Origin: an uncultured Erythrobacter sp.
GTDB taxonomy: Bacteria > Pseudomonadota > Alphaproteobacteria > Sphingomonadales > Sphingomonadaceae
Direction of reading: 5' to 3'
NCBI GenBank assembly: GCA_947499505.1
Contig: CANMOQ010000001.1
Span: forward strand, 1,098,037-1,162,036
DNA: 64,000 bases
The notes beneath the pieces were generated by a model that was given only the letters and a program-made list of their open reading frames with translations, was not told the origin of the DNA and made no database searches. Position 1 is the first letter of the stretch, and each line of letters starts with the position of its first letter. Positions 44,986 through 54,169 of the stretch are shown one piece after another. Both the position numbers and the translations under genes were made by a program.

Positions 44986-45894
44986 ATGACTAAGCAGAAA
45001 TGCGGCGCCGTCGCCGTGATTGGCGCGCCCAACGCGGGCAAATCCACCTTGGTCAATCAATTGGTCGGCCAAAAGGTCGCGATTACATCATCCAAAGCGC
45101 AAACCACGCGTGCCCGCATGCTCGGCATCGCCTTGCATCAGGACGGGGACGAAAACACCCAGATGATCCTGGTCGATACGCCCGGAATTTTTGAGCCGCG
45201 CCGCAGGCTCGACCGCGCAATGGTCAGCGCCGCTTGGGAAGGCGCAGAGGCCGCCGATGCCGTGCTGCTGATCGTCGATCCGATCAAGCAGCGTCGGCAC
45301 GAGCTGATGCCGCTGCTAGAGGCGCTCGCCAAACGTCCCGAACGCAAGATTCTGGTCCTCAACAAGGTTGACCGCGCGAAGAAAGAGCCTCTGCTCGCGC
45401 TCGCACAAGAATTGGGCGAGCTCGTTGAGTTTGCAGAGATCTATTTCATTTCCGCTTTAAATGGAGAAGGCGTGGATGAGCTCAAATCAAAGCTCGCCGA
45501 TATGATGCCAGAGGGGCCATGGCACTACCCCGAAGACCAAGTTTCAGACGCATCAGAACGCCTGCTCGCCGCTGAAATCACGCGCGAACAGCTGTATCTG
45601 CAGCTGCACGAAGAGCTACCCTATGACGCTGCTGTTCGGCCTGAAAGCTACGAGGTCCGCAAAGACGGCTCGGTTGAGGTGCGCCAACAAATCGTGATCG
45701 CTCGCGACAGTCAGAAGCCGATCGTGCTTGGTAAAGGCGGCCAACGGATCAAAGCCATTGGCGAGGCCGCACGCAAAGAACTCGCAGAAATTCTCGGCGT
45801 GAAGGTGCATCTGTTCCTACACGTGAAGGTCTCAGAAGGCTGGTCCGAGGACAAAGAGGTGTTTGAAGAAATGGGGCTCGACTGGGTCAAATGA
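44986..45894 (+). CDS. era: GTPase Era
   Basis: 302 aa from the ATG at 44986. G1 GAPNAGKST, G3 VDTPGIFEP, G4 NKVD, then the C-terminal KH domain with IVLGKGGQRIKAIGEAARKE. Era binds the 3' end of 16S rRNA during 30S assembly. 36 bp after rnc, with no recO following as in many other alphaproteobacteria; instead a DUF2971 gene overlaps its stop. Confidence 0.97.
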   Translation: MTKQKCGAVAVIGAPNAGKSTLVNQLVGQKVAITSSKAQTTRARMLGIALHQDGDENTQMILVDTPGIFEPRRRLDRAMVSAAWEGAEAADAVLLIVDPIKQRRHELMPLLEALAKRPERKILVLNKVDRAKKEPLLALAQELGELVEFAEIYFISALNGEGVDELKSKLADMMPEGPWHYPEDQVSDASERLLAAEITREQLYLQLHEELPYDAAVRPESYEVRKDGSVEVRQQIVIARDSQKPIVLGKGGQRIKAIGEAARKELAEILGVKVHLFLHVKVSEGWSEDKEVFEEMGLDWVK

Positions 45895-46550
45895 GCACGC
45901 GGCCCCTCAGGAAGTTTGTGAAGCGCTACACGACCTTGTCGAGCGCGCTGCAAACCTTCAGGCAAGAGAAACTGGTCCTGCTCAGCCCTTCGAAATGGGA
46001 CGATGCAAATGACGCCTATTTCATGGACCTCTATCGCTCACAAATAGCATCGCAATCGGTGCTCGCCCTGTGCTGCACCATGGCGAAAGAGACCTATCAT
46101 CACTGGCGGGTTTTCACCCAAGGGATGGATGGTATTGCGATAGAGTTTCACCGCGAACCTTTGGAGCAAGCTGTCAAAAAGACAGACGGGTTTCGCGCAG
46201 GAGCGGTGAACTACATGAGCGTACAGGCGCTCAAAAACCAAGCATCATCTGGCATCAAAACACTGCCTTTCGCCAAACGCGAAGGCTATGCCGACGAGCG
46301 CGAATGGCGCATTATCGCCGAATGCGAAGATGTGCGCGAATATGCCGATCTGGCAATCAAACTATCGTGGATCAGCAGCATAACCTTCAGCCCATGGATG
46401 CCTCCAAGCCTGAGTGACAATTTGCGCAGCATCATCAAGGGAATCGTGCCCGATGCAAAGATTTCGCTGCGCGCCAGCAGCCTGACCAACAGCAAGGCAT
46501 GGAAAGAGGCGGGGCGGGATTTGACCGCTCGGCAAATCGCTAAAACCTAA
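45891..46550 (+). CDS. DUF2971 family protein
   Basis: 219 aa. The N-terminal pattern matches the DUF2971 family: KFVKRYTTLSSALQTF, then LVLLSPSKWDDANDAYFMDL, LCCTMAKETYHHWRVFT and GMDGIAIEFHRE, later YADEREWRIIAE. DUF2971 proteins are of unknown function and some occur in defence or toxin settings. The ATG overlaps the era stop (ATGA), so it is co-translated with era here. No other defence gene lies nearby. Confidence 0.8.
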   Translation: MSTRPLRKFVKRYTTLSSALQTFRQEKLVLLSPSKWDDANDAYFMDLYRSQIASQSVLALCCTMAKETYHHWRVFTQGMDGIAIEFHREPLEQAVKKTDGFRAGAVNYMSVQALKNQASSGIKTLPFAKREGYADEREWRIIAECEDVREYADLAIKLSWISSITFSPWMPPSLSDNLRSIIKGIVPDAKISLRASSLTNSKAWKEAGRDLTARQIAKT

Positions 46551-46729
46551 CGCTTTTTCGCGATTTTAATCTTCTGCTGCTTGGCGAAGCTTTTGGTCGA
46601 ATCTTCGCTGCGGTTCAGCGCCTTTGCAATCTGCTTTAAGCCCTGCCCCTTGGACGCAAGCAGTTTTAGCCGGCCCGCCTCTTCGGCGTTCCAGGGTTGC
46701 TTGTGCCGTTCAAATCGTTCTTTGCCCAT
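46547..46729 (-). CDS. Small SANT/Myb-like DNA-binding protein
   Basis: 60 aa: WNAEEAGRLKLLASKGQGLK, then IAKALNRSEDSTKSFAKQ. A Trp-led helix and a second helix-turn-helix (LKQIAKALNRSEDS) give the look of a SANT/Myb-like HTH, followed by a Lys-rich tail. Its stop overlaps the stop region of the DUF2971 gene by 4 bp (convergent). Probably a small nucleic-acid-binding protein; role unknown. Confidence 0.7.
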   Translation of the reverse strand: MGKERFERHKQPWNAEEAGRLKLLASKGQGLKQIAKALNRSEDSTKSFAKQQKIKIAKKR

Positions 46730-46794
46730 AGCAGCTGACTAGCCGTATGCGCTCGCAATAGCGAGGGCCGGAGCGAGCGATTGAATTTCAGCGC

Positions 46795-47388
46795 CTATTT
46801 GGCAGCGAGCTGTTCAAGCTTGGCGCGAAGGCTTGGCTCGTCGAAAGGCTTGACGATGTAGTCATCCGCGCCCGCATTGATGCCTTCGTGAATATCGGCA
46901 ACATCGCCTTTGGACGTGCAGAATACGATCGTAGGCGCATGCGGGGTCGGGATAGCGCGAAGCTTGGTCACAAACTCGAGGCCATCCATTTCCGGCATTT
47001 CCCAGTCTGTCAGGACCAATTGCGGCATCGATTTCTTGCAGCGGGCCAGAGCTTCCTCGCCGTTTTCCGCTTCAATCGGGGAGTAGCCGAGGCTTTTCGC
47101 GATTTTGCTGGAAACCTTGCGGATCACGCGGCTGTCGTCAACGATCAGGCACGTTTTTGTCGCAACCTGCTGAGGTGCGGCGCCTTCGCGCTGCGCCTTC
47201 GCGGCACGAACAATCGCAGCGGTATCGCTGGCGTCCTGCTCTGCAGGAGCCTCTGGTTTTGGTACTGGAGCAGCTTCGCTCGCCGCGGCGGGCGCGTCGG
47301 CTTCAACCTGGGTTTCTACCACATCATCTTCGGACACAGGGGCGCCTTTGGCTTCGGCGAGCTTTTCAGCCAGCGTCTTGCCTTCCAT
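46795..47388 (-). CDS. Single-domain response regulator with a long disordered N-terminus
   Basis: 197 aa. Residues 1-76 are Ala/Glu/Pro-rich and look disordered (start MEGKTLAEKLAEAKGAPV). From residue 79 a CheY-like receiver: CLIVDDSRVIRKV (Asp84/85), phospho-acceptor Asp128 in LVLTDWEMPEMDG, and Lys in DDYIVKPFDEP. There is no output domain, so it acts by protein contact, as in chemotaxis or stress phosphorelays. No kinase is adjacent. Confidence 0.88.
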   Translation of the reverse strand: MEGKTLAEKLAEAKGAPVSEDDVVETQVEADAPAAASEAAPVPKPEAPAEQDASDTAAIVRAAKAQREGAAPQQVATKTCLIVDDSRVIRKVSSKIAKSLGYSPIEAENGEEALARCKKSMPQLVLTDWEMPEMDGLEFVTKLRAIPTPHAPTIVFCTSKGDVADIHEGINAGADDYIVKPFDEPSLRAKLEQLAAK

Positions 47389-47444
47389 TGAGCGTTTAAG
47401 CCGTGCCTCTCCCGAAGGTGACTTCGGGCCGGTGGTGCGTTTGA

Positions 47445-47774
47445 TTAGATTTTGAATGGCTCAAGCTCCCCGTCTTGCGCTGAGACGGCGCCCTGGAATT
47501 GCGCCTCCATCGAAGCGACAGCTGGCGCAGCGAGCTGATCACCGGCGGTTTCATCGGCGTTGTCGCCTTCGCCCGGTGTCATGCAAACGTGCAGATATGG
47601 CATCCAGACGTCGCCAAATTCAGCCTTTTGATACCACACGTCCAGCACATCATAGCTGGCCCAGATTCCGTCGGGCTCGCGCAAGCGCAGTCCCTCACCA
47701 ATACGCGGCACAGCGGCAAAGCGCATACGCTCCTGAGATTGATGCGTCTCGTTTTGAACTTCGATTTCGATCAC
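47445..47774 (-). CDS. Hypothetical protein, 109 aa
   Basis: A small soluble protein with a basic-acidic N-terminal half (MIEIEVQNETHQSQERMRF, then LRLREPDGIWASYDVLDVWY) and an acidic, Gly/Ala-rich C-terminal tail. Not recognised. Even codon use and a strong frame suggest it is coding. Sequences of this shape are seen as short conserved hypotheticals, but I cannot name a family. The 266 bp on its upstream side to topA (47775-48041) hold nothing that I recognise. Confidence 0.65.
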   Translation of the reverse strand: MIEIEVQNETHQSQERMRFAAVPRIGEGLRLREPDGIWASYDVLDVWYQKAEFGDVWMPYLHVCMTPGEGDNADETAGDQLAAPAVASMEAQFQGAVSAQDGELEPFKI

Positions 47775-48041
47775 GTGGTTCGGCCTCTAACTGTTGGCCT
47801 GTGCGCGCTCGCACCTCGGCCGTCGAGACTCTGATACGGGACAATACTTGACGATTTGCAAACAAGAGGTCGTAAACCACAATTTTCCCGCCGCATCAGT
47901 GGGAATACGTGTTTAAACAGGGATTTACCTTATTCGCCATTTACCAATTGAACGCAGCCGTGAGCCAAGGCTTGCATTGAACCGGCCTGCTTCTTCCCAG
48001 AATCGGCGACGAAGTGGAGCGCCGCTGGGACGCCCCCTTCC

Positions 48042-50603
48042 CTACTTTGCGTCAGCCTTTGCCGCCTTCTTAGCAGGAGCCTTCTTCTTGGCCGCCGTCT
48101 TCTTCTTTGGGGCGGCTTTCTTGCGCTTCTTCTTTGCAGGCGCTTTGGCCGCACGCGCGTCAATTAGCTCAATCGCCTGCGCTGCTTCGATGTCCTCTGG
48201 CTTTACGTCCTTCGGAATGGTCGCATTGACGTTTCCGTCGGTGACATATGGGCCATAGCGTCCGGGCATCACCTTGATCTCGCCGCCGCTAGTCGGGTGC
48301 TCACCCAAGGTCTTGATTGGCTCAGCCTTTTGTCGCCCACCGCCCTTGCGATTGGCAGCCTCTGCCAGCAGCGTCACCGCCGCATTCATGCCGGTTTCGA
48401 ACACATCCACCGTACTGGTAAGCTTCGCATATTTGCCATCGTGACGCAGGTAAGGCCCGTAGCGCCCGATCGCCGCCTCGATTTCCTTGCCCGTCTCCGG
48501 GTGCGCGCCAATGATCCGCGGCAAATCGAGCAATTTGATCGCCCATTCCAGGTTAAAATCATCGAGGTCTTTGGGAATGGAGGCACGCTTCTTCTTCTCT
48601 TCATGCTCCATCTCAACATAAGGGCCAAAGCGCCCCGTCTTACGATGGATATCCTCGCCCGTTTCCGGGTGCTGTCCCATAACGCCATCGGCGCTGCCAT
48701 CATCGCCATCGCTGCCGGGCTGCGCAAAGCGGCGTGTAAACTTGCATTCGGGGTAATTCACGCAGGCGATAAACGCGCCAAAGCGTCCGCCGCGCAGGTT
48801 CAGCTTGCCATTCTCGCGCCCCTCGGTCGCGCAAAGCGGGCAGCTACGAGGGTCTTCGCCGTCTTCGGTGGGCGGGAAGAGATAGTCTGAGAGGTATTCG
48901 TCGAGCGCTTCGGTTACCTCGGATGGAAGCTTCTCCATCACTTCTTCGGTTTTGGGTTTGAAGTCCTTCCAGAACTTGGCGAGCAGCTCTTTGTAATCCT
49001 CACCGCCATCAGAGACAGTGTCGAGCTCGTCTTCCATGCCAGCGGTAAAGTCATACGCCACATAGGTGGGGAAGAAACGCTCTAGAAATGCTGTTAGAAG
49101 GCGACCCGAGTCCTCTGCATGGAAACGATTTTTCTCCATTCGAACATAGTCACGGTCACGGATCGTCTGGATCGTTGAAGCATAGGTAGAAGGACGGCCA
49201 ATACCGAGCTCTTCCAAACGCTTGACCAACGAAGCCTCAGAGAAGCGCGGCGGCGGCTGGGTGAAGTGCTGATTGGCCTCGACGCCCTTCTTGGCCGGAA
49301 CATCGCCCTTCGACATGGCAGGCAGCAAGCCTTCTTCGTCATCATCAGACTTATCATCGAAGCCCTCTTGATAGACTGCAAAGAAGCCTGGGAATTTGAC
49401 GACCTGACCGGTCGCGCGCAGCTCATGTTGGCCCGTCGCATCGCGCAAAGTGATCGTCGTGCGCTCCAATTGTGCCGCTGACATCTGGCTCGCCATGGCA
49501 CGCTTGAAGATCAGCGAATAAAGCTTCGCCTCATCGCCAGAGCCAGCCTTATCTTTGGAGAAATTTGTCGGCCGGATCGCTTCGTGTGCTTCCTGAGCAT
49601 TCTTAGCCTTAGTGCTGTAAAAGCGCGGTTTTTCTGGCTTGTAAGAGCTGTCAAACCGCTCATCGATCGCATCGCGAGCGGCGGCAATCGCGCTGCCATC
49701 CATCTGGACACCGTCGGTCCGCATGTAAGTGATTGCACCCGCTTCATAGAGCGATTGCGCACACCGCATGGTGTGGCTGGCTGAGAAGCCGAGCTTACGC
49801 GAGGCCTCTTGCTGCAGCGTTGAGGTTGTGAATGGCGGCGATGGGTTCCGCTTGAGCGGCTTGGTCTCAATCTCTTCGACCGTGAAGCGCCCGGCCTCAA
49901 CCGCTGCCTTGGCCGCCATGGCTGAGCTTTCATTGCCAAGGTCGTGCTTGCCCAGCTTCTTGCCATCAAACTTGACGAGGCGCGCATCGAATGCAGTGCC
50001 ATCATGCTCCATCTTGGCCAGAACAGACCAATATTCGACCGGATTGAACGCTTCGATCTCACGCTCCCGGTCCACCACCAGCCGCAAGGCAACCGATTGC
50101 ACCCGGCCAGCTGACTTTGCCCCAGGCAGCTTGCGCCACAGGACCGGCGACAGAGTGAAGCCAAACAGATAGTCGAGCGCCCGGCGCGCGAGATAGGCAT
50201 CGATCAAATCGGTATCGAGCTCTCGCGGTGACTTCATTGCGGTCGTGACGGCAGATTTGGTGATCGCGTTGAATGTAACCCGGTCGACCTTGGTCGGCAG
50301 CGCCTTACGCTTCTTCAGCAATTCCTGAACGTGCCAGCTGATCGCCTCCCCTTCCCGGTCAGGGTCGGTCGCGAGCACAAGGCGACTTGCGCCCTTTGCC
50401 GCATCGGCGATTTCCTTGAAGCGCTTCTGCTTGTCGCGGTACAGCTCCCAATCCATCGCGAAGTCTTCATCGGGCCGCACGCTGCCATCTTTGGGCGGCA
50501 AATCGCGCACGTGGCCATAGCTGGCCAAGACCTTGAAGTCTTTGCCGAGGTACTTCTCGATAGTCTTCGCCTTGGCCGGCGATTCAACGATAACAAGCTG
50601 CAT
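48042..50603 (-). CDS. topA: DNA topoisomerase I
   Basis: 853 aa, type IA. TOPRIM domain from LVIVESPAKAKTIEKYLG at the N-terminus; active-site Tyr in GAITYMRTDGVQMDG; one four-Cys zinc ribbon (SCPLCATEG to ACVNYPEC), then degenerate repeats GRYGPY. The last 40 residues are Lys/Ala/Pro-rich, histone H1-like (APKKKTAAKKKAPAKKAA), which would bind DNA. It relaxes negative supercoils. No neighbour shares its transcript clearly. Confidence 0.97.
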   Translation of the reverse strand: MQLVIVESPAKAKTIEKYLGKDFKVLASYGHVRDLPPKDGSVRPDEDFAMDWELYRDKQKRFKEIADAAKGASRLVLATDPDREGEAISWHVQELLKKRKALPTKVDRVTFNAITKSAVTTAMKSPRELDTDLIDAYLARRALDYLFGFTLSPVLWRKLPGAKSAGRVQSVALRLVVDREREIEAFNPVEYWSVLAKMEHDGTAFDARLVKFDGKKLGKHDLGNESSAMAAKAAVEAGRFTVEEIETKPLKRNPSPPFTTSTLQQEASRKLGFSASHTMRCAQSLYEAGAITYMRTDGVQMDGSAIAAARDAIDERFDSSYKPEKPRFYSTKAKNAQEAHEAIRPTNFSKDKAGSGDEAKLYSLIFKRAMASQMSAAQLERTTITLRDATGQHELRATGQVVKFPGFFAVYQEGFDDKSDDDEEGLLPAMSKGDVPAKKGVEANQHFTQPPPRFSEASLVKRLEELGIGRPSTYASTIQTIRDRDYVRMEKNRFHAEDSGRLLTAFLERFFPTYVAYDFTAGMEDELDTVSDGGEDYKELLAKFWKDFKPKTEEVMEKLPSEVTEALDEYLSDYLFPPTEDGEDPRSCPLCATEGRENGKLNLRGGRFGAFIACVNYPECKFTRRFAQPGSDGDDGSADGVMGQHPETGEDIHRKTGRFGPYVEMEHEEKKKRASIPKDLDDFNLEWAIKLLDLPRIIGAHPETGKEIEAAIGRYGPYLRHDGKYAKLTSTVDVFETGMNAAVTLLAEAANRKGGGRQKAEPIKTLGEHPTSGGEIKVMPGRYGPYVTDGNVNATIPKDVKPEDIEAAQAIELIDARAAKAPAKKKRKKAAPKKKTAAKKKAPAKKAAKADAK

Positions 50604-50693
50604 GGTGGTTCTGTCTAGTTCCTAAACGGTGCCTTCACGTGTGCACGTACGCGCGAGGGTGGGGCCGCGCAATTAATTCCGTCAAGCGGGCAA

Positions 50694-51386
50694 TTACTCA
50701 AAAACTTCGTTAAGGGAAGCCGCGCCATCATGCAGCAGCGAGTAGCTGGCGATGCCTATCGCGGTGACTGTGAGCAAACCGAGGCCGGAGCATATTGTCG
50801 TCATCACGAGATAGATTGCTGGGGTTTTGACGTAGATTTCTGAAAATTCATCGATGAAGATGGACGAAAATTCAGAGTAGAGCAGTGTAAAGAATGGGAT
50901 AGCCAGCAAAGCCATAGGCGCCAACACCGCAAGCAATAGAGGCCAGAACTTTGCCGTCGTTGCCTCCCAAGACTTGCTGAGCGCCTCCATGCTCATCTCA
51001 CCATCTGCCAAAACAAACCCGTACAACGGGAGCCAGCGAACGAGCAGAATGATCCCTGGGATAATGAGCAGGATAAAGCCGAATAAAATTGCAAATCCGC
51101 TGATCAGCCAAACTGGGAAATATCCGCCAAAGTTTCCTTTGAGGCCTCCTGGCGCAAGCCCGCCGTTTGTGAGCAGGCCCATTGTCAAAAGATAGGCCAG
51201 TACAAGATCGACGATCATTGCTGGCACCATCAGACCGTCGCCGAGCACTTGCAGGTCAATCAGCGACCACACCGTCACCGTAACCGCAAAATAGGCAAGC
51301 GCCTCAGGCCAAGCGGCCCGGAGCAGCCGGATCGCTTCACCCCAAACCTGCTTCGCGCCTTCAAATGCGTCGTCTGAGAGTTCCAT
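50694..51386 (-). CDS. Multi-pass membrane protein, unknown
   Basis: 230 aa with about five to six hydrophobic helices (for example FGFILLIIPGIILLVRWLPL, then a short loop ADGEMSMEALSKSW). The pattern of LIIPGIIL-xRW-xxxF followed by EALxxSW resembles the YciC/glycerophosphodiesterase-membrane-domain families, but I am not sure. Its stop region lies 90 bp from topA, and it starts 8 bp after the dprA stop, so it may be the end of the plsY-dprA transcript. Confidence 0.75.
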   Translation of the reverse strand: MELSDDAFEGAKQVWGEAIRLLRAAWPEALAYFAVTVTVWSLIDLQVLGDGLMVPAMIVDLVLAYLLTMGLLTNGGLAPGGLKGNFGGYFPVWLISGFAILFGFILLIIPGIILLVRWLPLYGFVLADGEMSMEALSKSWEATTAKFWPLLLAVLAPMALLAIPFFTLLYSEFSSIFIDEFSEIYVKTPAIYLVMTTICSGLGLLTVTAIGIASYSLLHDGAASLNEVFE

Positions 51387-51393
51387 TATTCCC

Positions 51394-52539
51394 CTAACCC
51401 GCCAAACTCACTCGGCCGCCCGAATGCCGCTCAAGCTCGCCGGTGATTTCCAATTCTAACAACGCCATCTGCACCAAAGCCATTGGCGCCCCTGACTGCC
51501 GCACCAGCTCGTCCACAGTGACAGGCGCGGTCGATAACAAGGCGGTTATCGCGCCTGTGTCCTCTAGGCTGACGTCCGTTCCATCCAGCTCTGAAAAGTC
51601 ATAGTCCTCGCGCCCTTCGGCCACCACGTTGAAGCGGAAGCGCGGCGTACCAGCGAAGCTTTCGAGCAGCTCAGTCACTTCCTCAGGCGATTGGACCAGA
51701 ACCGCGCCATCGCGGATCAACTGATTGCAACCGAGGCTTCTTGTGTCGAGCGGCGAACCGGGGATCGCCATGACCTCGCGCCCCGCCTCACCAGCCAACC
51801 GTGCCGTGATGAGTGAGCCGGATTTTGGCGCAGCCTCAACAACCAGAGTACCCGCAGCAAGCCCGGCGATGATACGGTTGCGGCTGGGAAAATGGCTCCC
51901 GCGCGGCTGAGTGGCGGGCGGTTGCTCCGCGATTATCAGACCTTCACGCGCAATCTGCTCCTGCAGCTCAGAGTGCTGCGGCGGATAGGCAATATCGATC
52001 CCGCTGGCGATCACGCCGATGGTCGCGCCAGCACTCGCGGACAGCGCACCTTCGTGGCTTGCACCGTCGATCCCGCGCGCAAGGCCTGAGACAACGGAAT
52101 AACCGCGCTCCGCCAAGTCACGTCCAAATTGCCGAGCGAGCTTCACCGCTGCAGCCGATGAATTGCGCGCTCCAACCATCGCCACGCAGGGCTTCGAGGC
52201 AAGCCTTACATCACCGCGATAGGTTATAATTGGCGGCGCACTCTCAATCTCTGCCAGTAGTGGCGGAAAGTCCGGCTGGTCATGGAACAGATAACTCGCC
52301 CCTGCCCGTTGTATCCCCTCGATCTCTCGCTCTATTTTGTCGCGCGGCGCCGGGCGATAGCTGCGCTTCCCGCGGCCGCCGAGCTCTGGCAGAGCCTCAA
52401 TCGCTGCAACAGCATTGCCGAACCGTGCCAACAGTTGGCGATAGCTGACCGGGCCAATATTGGGGGATCTGAGCAAGCGAATGCGGGCAAACGCCTCAAG
52501 CTGGGTCAGGCCTTTGTCACCGCCCCCGGACGCGCTCAT
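51394..52539 (-). CDS. dprA: DNA-processing protein DprA
   Basis: 381 aa. An N-terminal helix-hairpin region, then the Rossmann-like fold: VAMVGARNSSAAAVKLAR, YSVVSGLARGIDGASHEGAL, the RecA/ssDNA loop GSHFPSRNRIIAGLA and IPGSPLDTRSLGCNQLIRDGA. A C-terminal winged-helix region (about residues 310-375) completes the full-length form. DprA loads RecA on incoming single-stranded DNA in natural transformation. Start overlaps the plsY stop (ATGA). Confidence 0.96.
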   Translation of the reverse strand: MSASGGGDKGLTQLEAFARIRLLRSPNIGPVSYRQLLARFGNAVAAIEALPELGGRGKRSYRPAPRDKIEREIEGIQRAGASYLFHDQPDFPPLLAEIESAPPIITYRGDVRLASKPCVAMVGARNSSAAAVKLARQFGRDLAERGYSVVSGLARGIDGASHEGALSASAGATIGVIASGIDIAYPPQHSELQEQIAREGLIIAEQPPATQPRGSHFPSRNRIIAGLAAGTLVVEAAPKSGSLITARLAGEAGREVMAIPGSPLDTRSLGCNQLIRDGAVLVQSPEEVTELLESFAGTPRFRFNVVAEGREDYDFSELDGTDVSLEDTGAITALLSTAPVTVDELVRQSGAPMALVQMALLELEITGELERHSGGRVSLAG

Positions 52540-53132
52540 TTTGAGCTACCGATCTTGGGCTCCTCACCCTTTGCCAGCCGCCCAATGTTCTCGCGGTGAA
52601 GATAAATGATCAGGCCCGCAATCGCCGCCAGCACCGGAAAGAACTGCGGATAGCCAAACAGCGGGGCCGCCGCAGCCGCTGCGACCACCGCGCTCATCCC
52701 GGCCAGCGAAGAAATCCGGAAAATCGCCAGCATCGCGATCCAAATCCCGGCATATGCGAGGCCAATCGGCCAAGCGAGACCGAATGCAACCCCCGCATTG
52801 GTGGCAACGCCCTTGCCGCCTTTGAACTTCAGCCACACGGGGTAGCAATGCCCGATCACCGCGCCGCCTGCAGCAAAGGCCATAGCGACCTGGCCGCTTT
52901 CACCTGGCCAAAGCAATCCGGCGAGGAACACTGGCGCAAACCCTTTCAGCAAATCGAGCAGCAATGTGCCCGCCGCCAAGCCTTTGTTGCCAGTGCGCAA
53001 AACATTGGTCGCGCCGATATTGCCGCTGCCGATATCGCGCACATCGCCCATGCCCGCCGCTTTCGTCAGCAGCAGGCCGAACGGGACCGAGCCAAAGGCG
53101 TATCCCAATAAGGCGGCTAGCAATGGTTCCAT
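52536..53132 (-). CDS. plsY: Glycerol-3-phosphate acyltransferase PlsY
   Basis: 198 aa from MEPLLAALLGYAFGSVPFG; the frame reaches further up but that part is not family-like. An integral membrane enzyme that uses acyl-phosphate to acylate glycerol-3-phosphate. Motifs seen: GSGNIGATNVLRTGNKG, HCYPVWLKFKGGKGVAT, and YLHRENIGRLAKGEE at the end. First step of phospholipid synthesis. Upstream of dprA in one transcript; divergent from murI. Confidence 0.96.
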   Translation of the reverse strand: MEPLLAALLGYAFGSVPFGLLLTKAAGMGDVRDIGSGNIGATNVLRTGNKGLAAGTLLLDLLKGFAPVFLAGLLWPGESGQVAMAFAAGGAVIGHCYPVWLKFKGGKGVATNAGVAFGLAWPIGLAYAGIWIAMLAIFRISSLAGMSAVVAAAAAAPLFGYPQFFPVLAAIAGLIIYLHRENIGRLAKGEEPKIGSSK

Positions 53133-53240
53133 GGTCTTAATGCCCCTTTTCACGAGCATAAGTCGCCCGCCGCTTCCCTTTTCGCAAGGCCTAAGTAAAA
53201 GGCGGCTGTTCGACAAGCTATAGCAACAAGGTCCAATCCG

Positions 53241-54056
53241 ATCACCAGTCCCGACGCCCCGATCCTTCTGCTCGACACCGGCGTTGGCGGGCTGACGATT
53301 TATGACGCGGTGCGCCGCGTTTTGCCCGGTGCACCGATCATTCTGGCGGCTGACTACGCTGGATTGCCATACGGCAAGAAGACCGAAGCAGAGGTTGCGG
53401 CGCGGGTCGCCGGGCTACTTGGCCGGATGAGCGAGCGCTATCAGCCGCGCCTCGCCTGTATCGCCTGCAACACCGCCAGCACGATTGCGCTCGATATGGT
53501 TCGCGATGTGCTGGAAATTCCGGTTGTTGGGACTGTCCCAGCGATCAAACCCGCTGCGCTCACCAGCAAAACAGGTGTGATCGGAATGCTCGGCACGCAA
53601 GGGACCGTGCGACAGCCCTATGTAGACCGACTGGAGGCGGAGTTTGTCAAACAGGGCAAATTGCTGCGCTTTGCCGCGCCGGACCTGGTCGATGAGGCCG
53701 AAAGCAAGCTGCGTGGAGGGCCAGTAAACCGCGCGGTGCTGAAAGCGGCGCTGGAGGGGCTGAGCGAGCACGATCACGAGATGAAGCTCGACCGGATTGT
53801 CCTCGGCTGCACGCACTTCCCGCTGCTCGAAGTCGAGCTGATGGATGTCGCGGTGAACGATCTGGGAATGCCGCCGGACATCTGTTTTCTCGACGGGGCA
53901 GAGGGTATCGCAAGGCGGATCGCGCACTTGTTGGACGGCCAAGAATTCACCCGGAATGGCCCTAATCGCGCAGTCACAACCGGTGACATCAGCACTCTTC
54001 AGCAACTGAAAGACACCCTCGCGACTTATGAAATCGATCAGATTGATCGATTTTAA
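53241..54056 (+). CDS. murI: Glutamate racemase, no canonical start codon
   Basis: Makes D-glutamate for peptidoglycan. Both catalytic Cys are present (IACNTAST and LGCTHFPLLE), and the Asp loop reads LLDTGVGGLTIYDAV. The in-frame stop at 53196 is followed by no ATG, GTG or TTG until the GTG at 53310, which would remove the DTGVGG motif. I placed the start at ATC 53241 (TSPDAPILLLD follows) with an AAGG element about 9 bp upstream. An ATC start, a point change from ATG, or a sequencing error are the options. 271 aa with this start, typical of the family. Confidence 0.85.
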   Translation: MTSPDAPILLLDTGVGGLTIYDAVRRVLPGAPIILAADYAGLPYGKKTEAEVAARVAGLLGRMSERYQPRLACIACNTASTIALDMVRDVLEIPVVGTVPAIKPAALTSKTGVIGMLGTQGTVRQPYVDRLEAEFVKQGKLLRFAAPDLVDEAESKLRGGPVNRAVLKAALEGLSEHDHEMKLDRIVLGCTHFPLLEVELMDVAVNDLGMPPDICFLDGAEGIARRIAHLLDGQEFTRNGPNRAVTTGDISTLQQLKDTLATYEIDQIDRF

Positions 54057-54169
54057 GCAGGTCACATGCAAACCATTCGCAAAGATAGCGCTGGAATTGG
54101 TCCGCTCTACTGCCTAAATCGCGCCCACTAACAGCCCGATTCAACTGGGCGAAACGAAGAGCACAACGC

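Noticed and set aside
53415..54071. 218-aa minus-strand frame over murI
   Set aside because: Shadow; murI catalytic motifs are on the plus strand.
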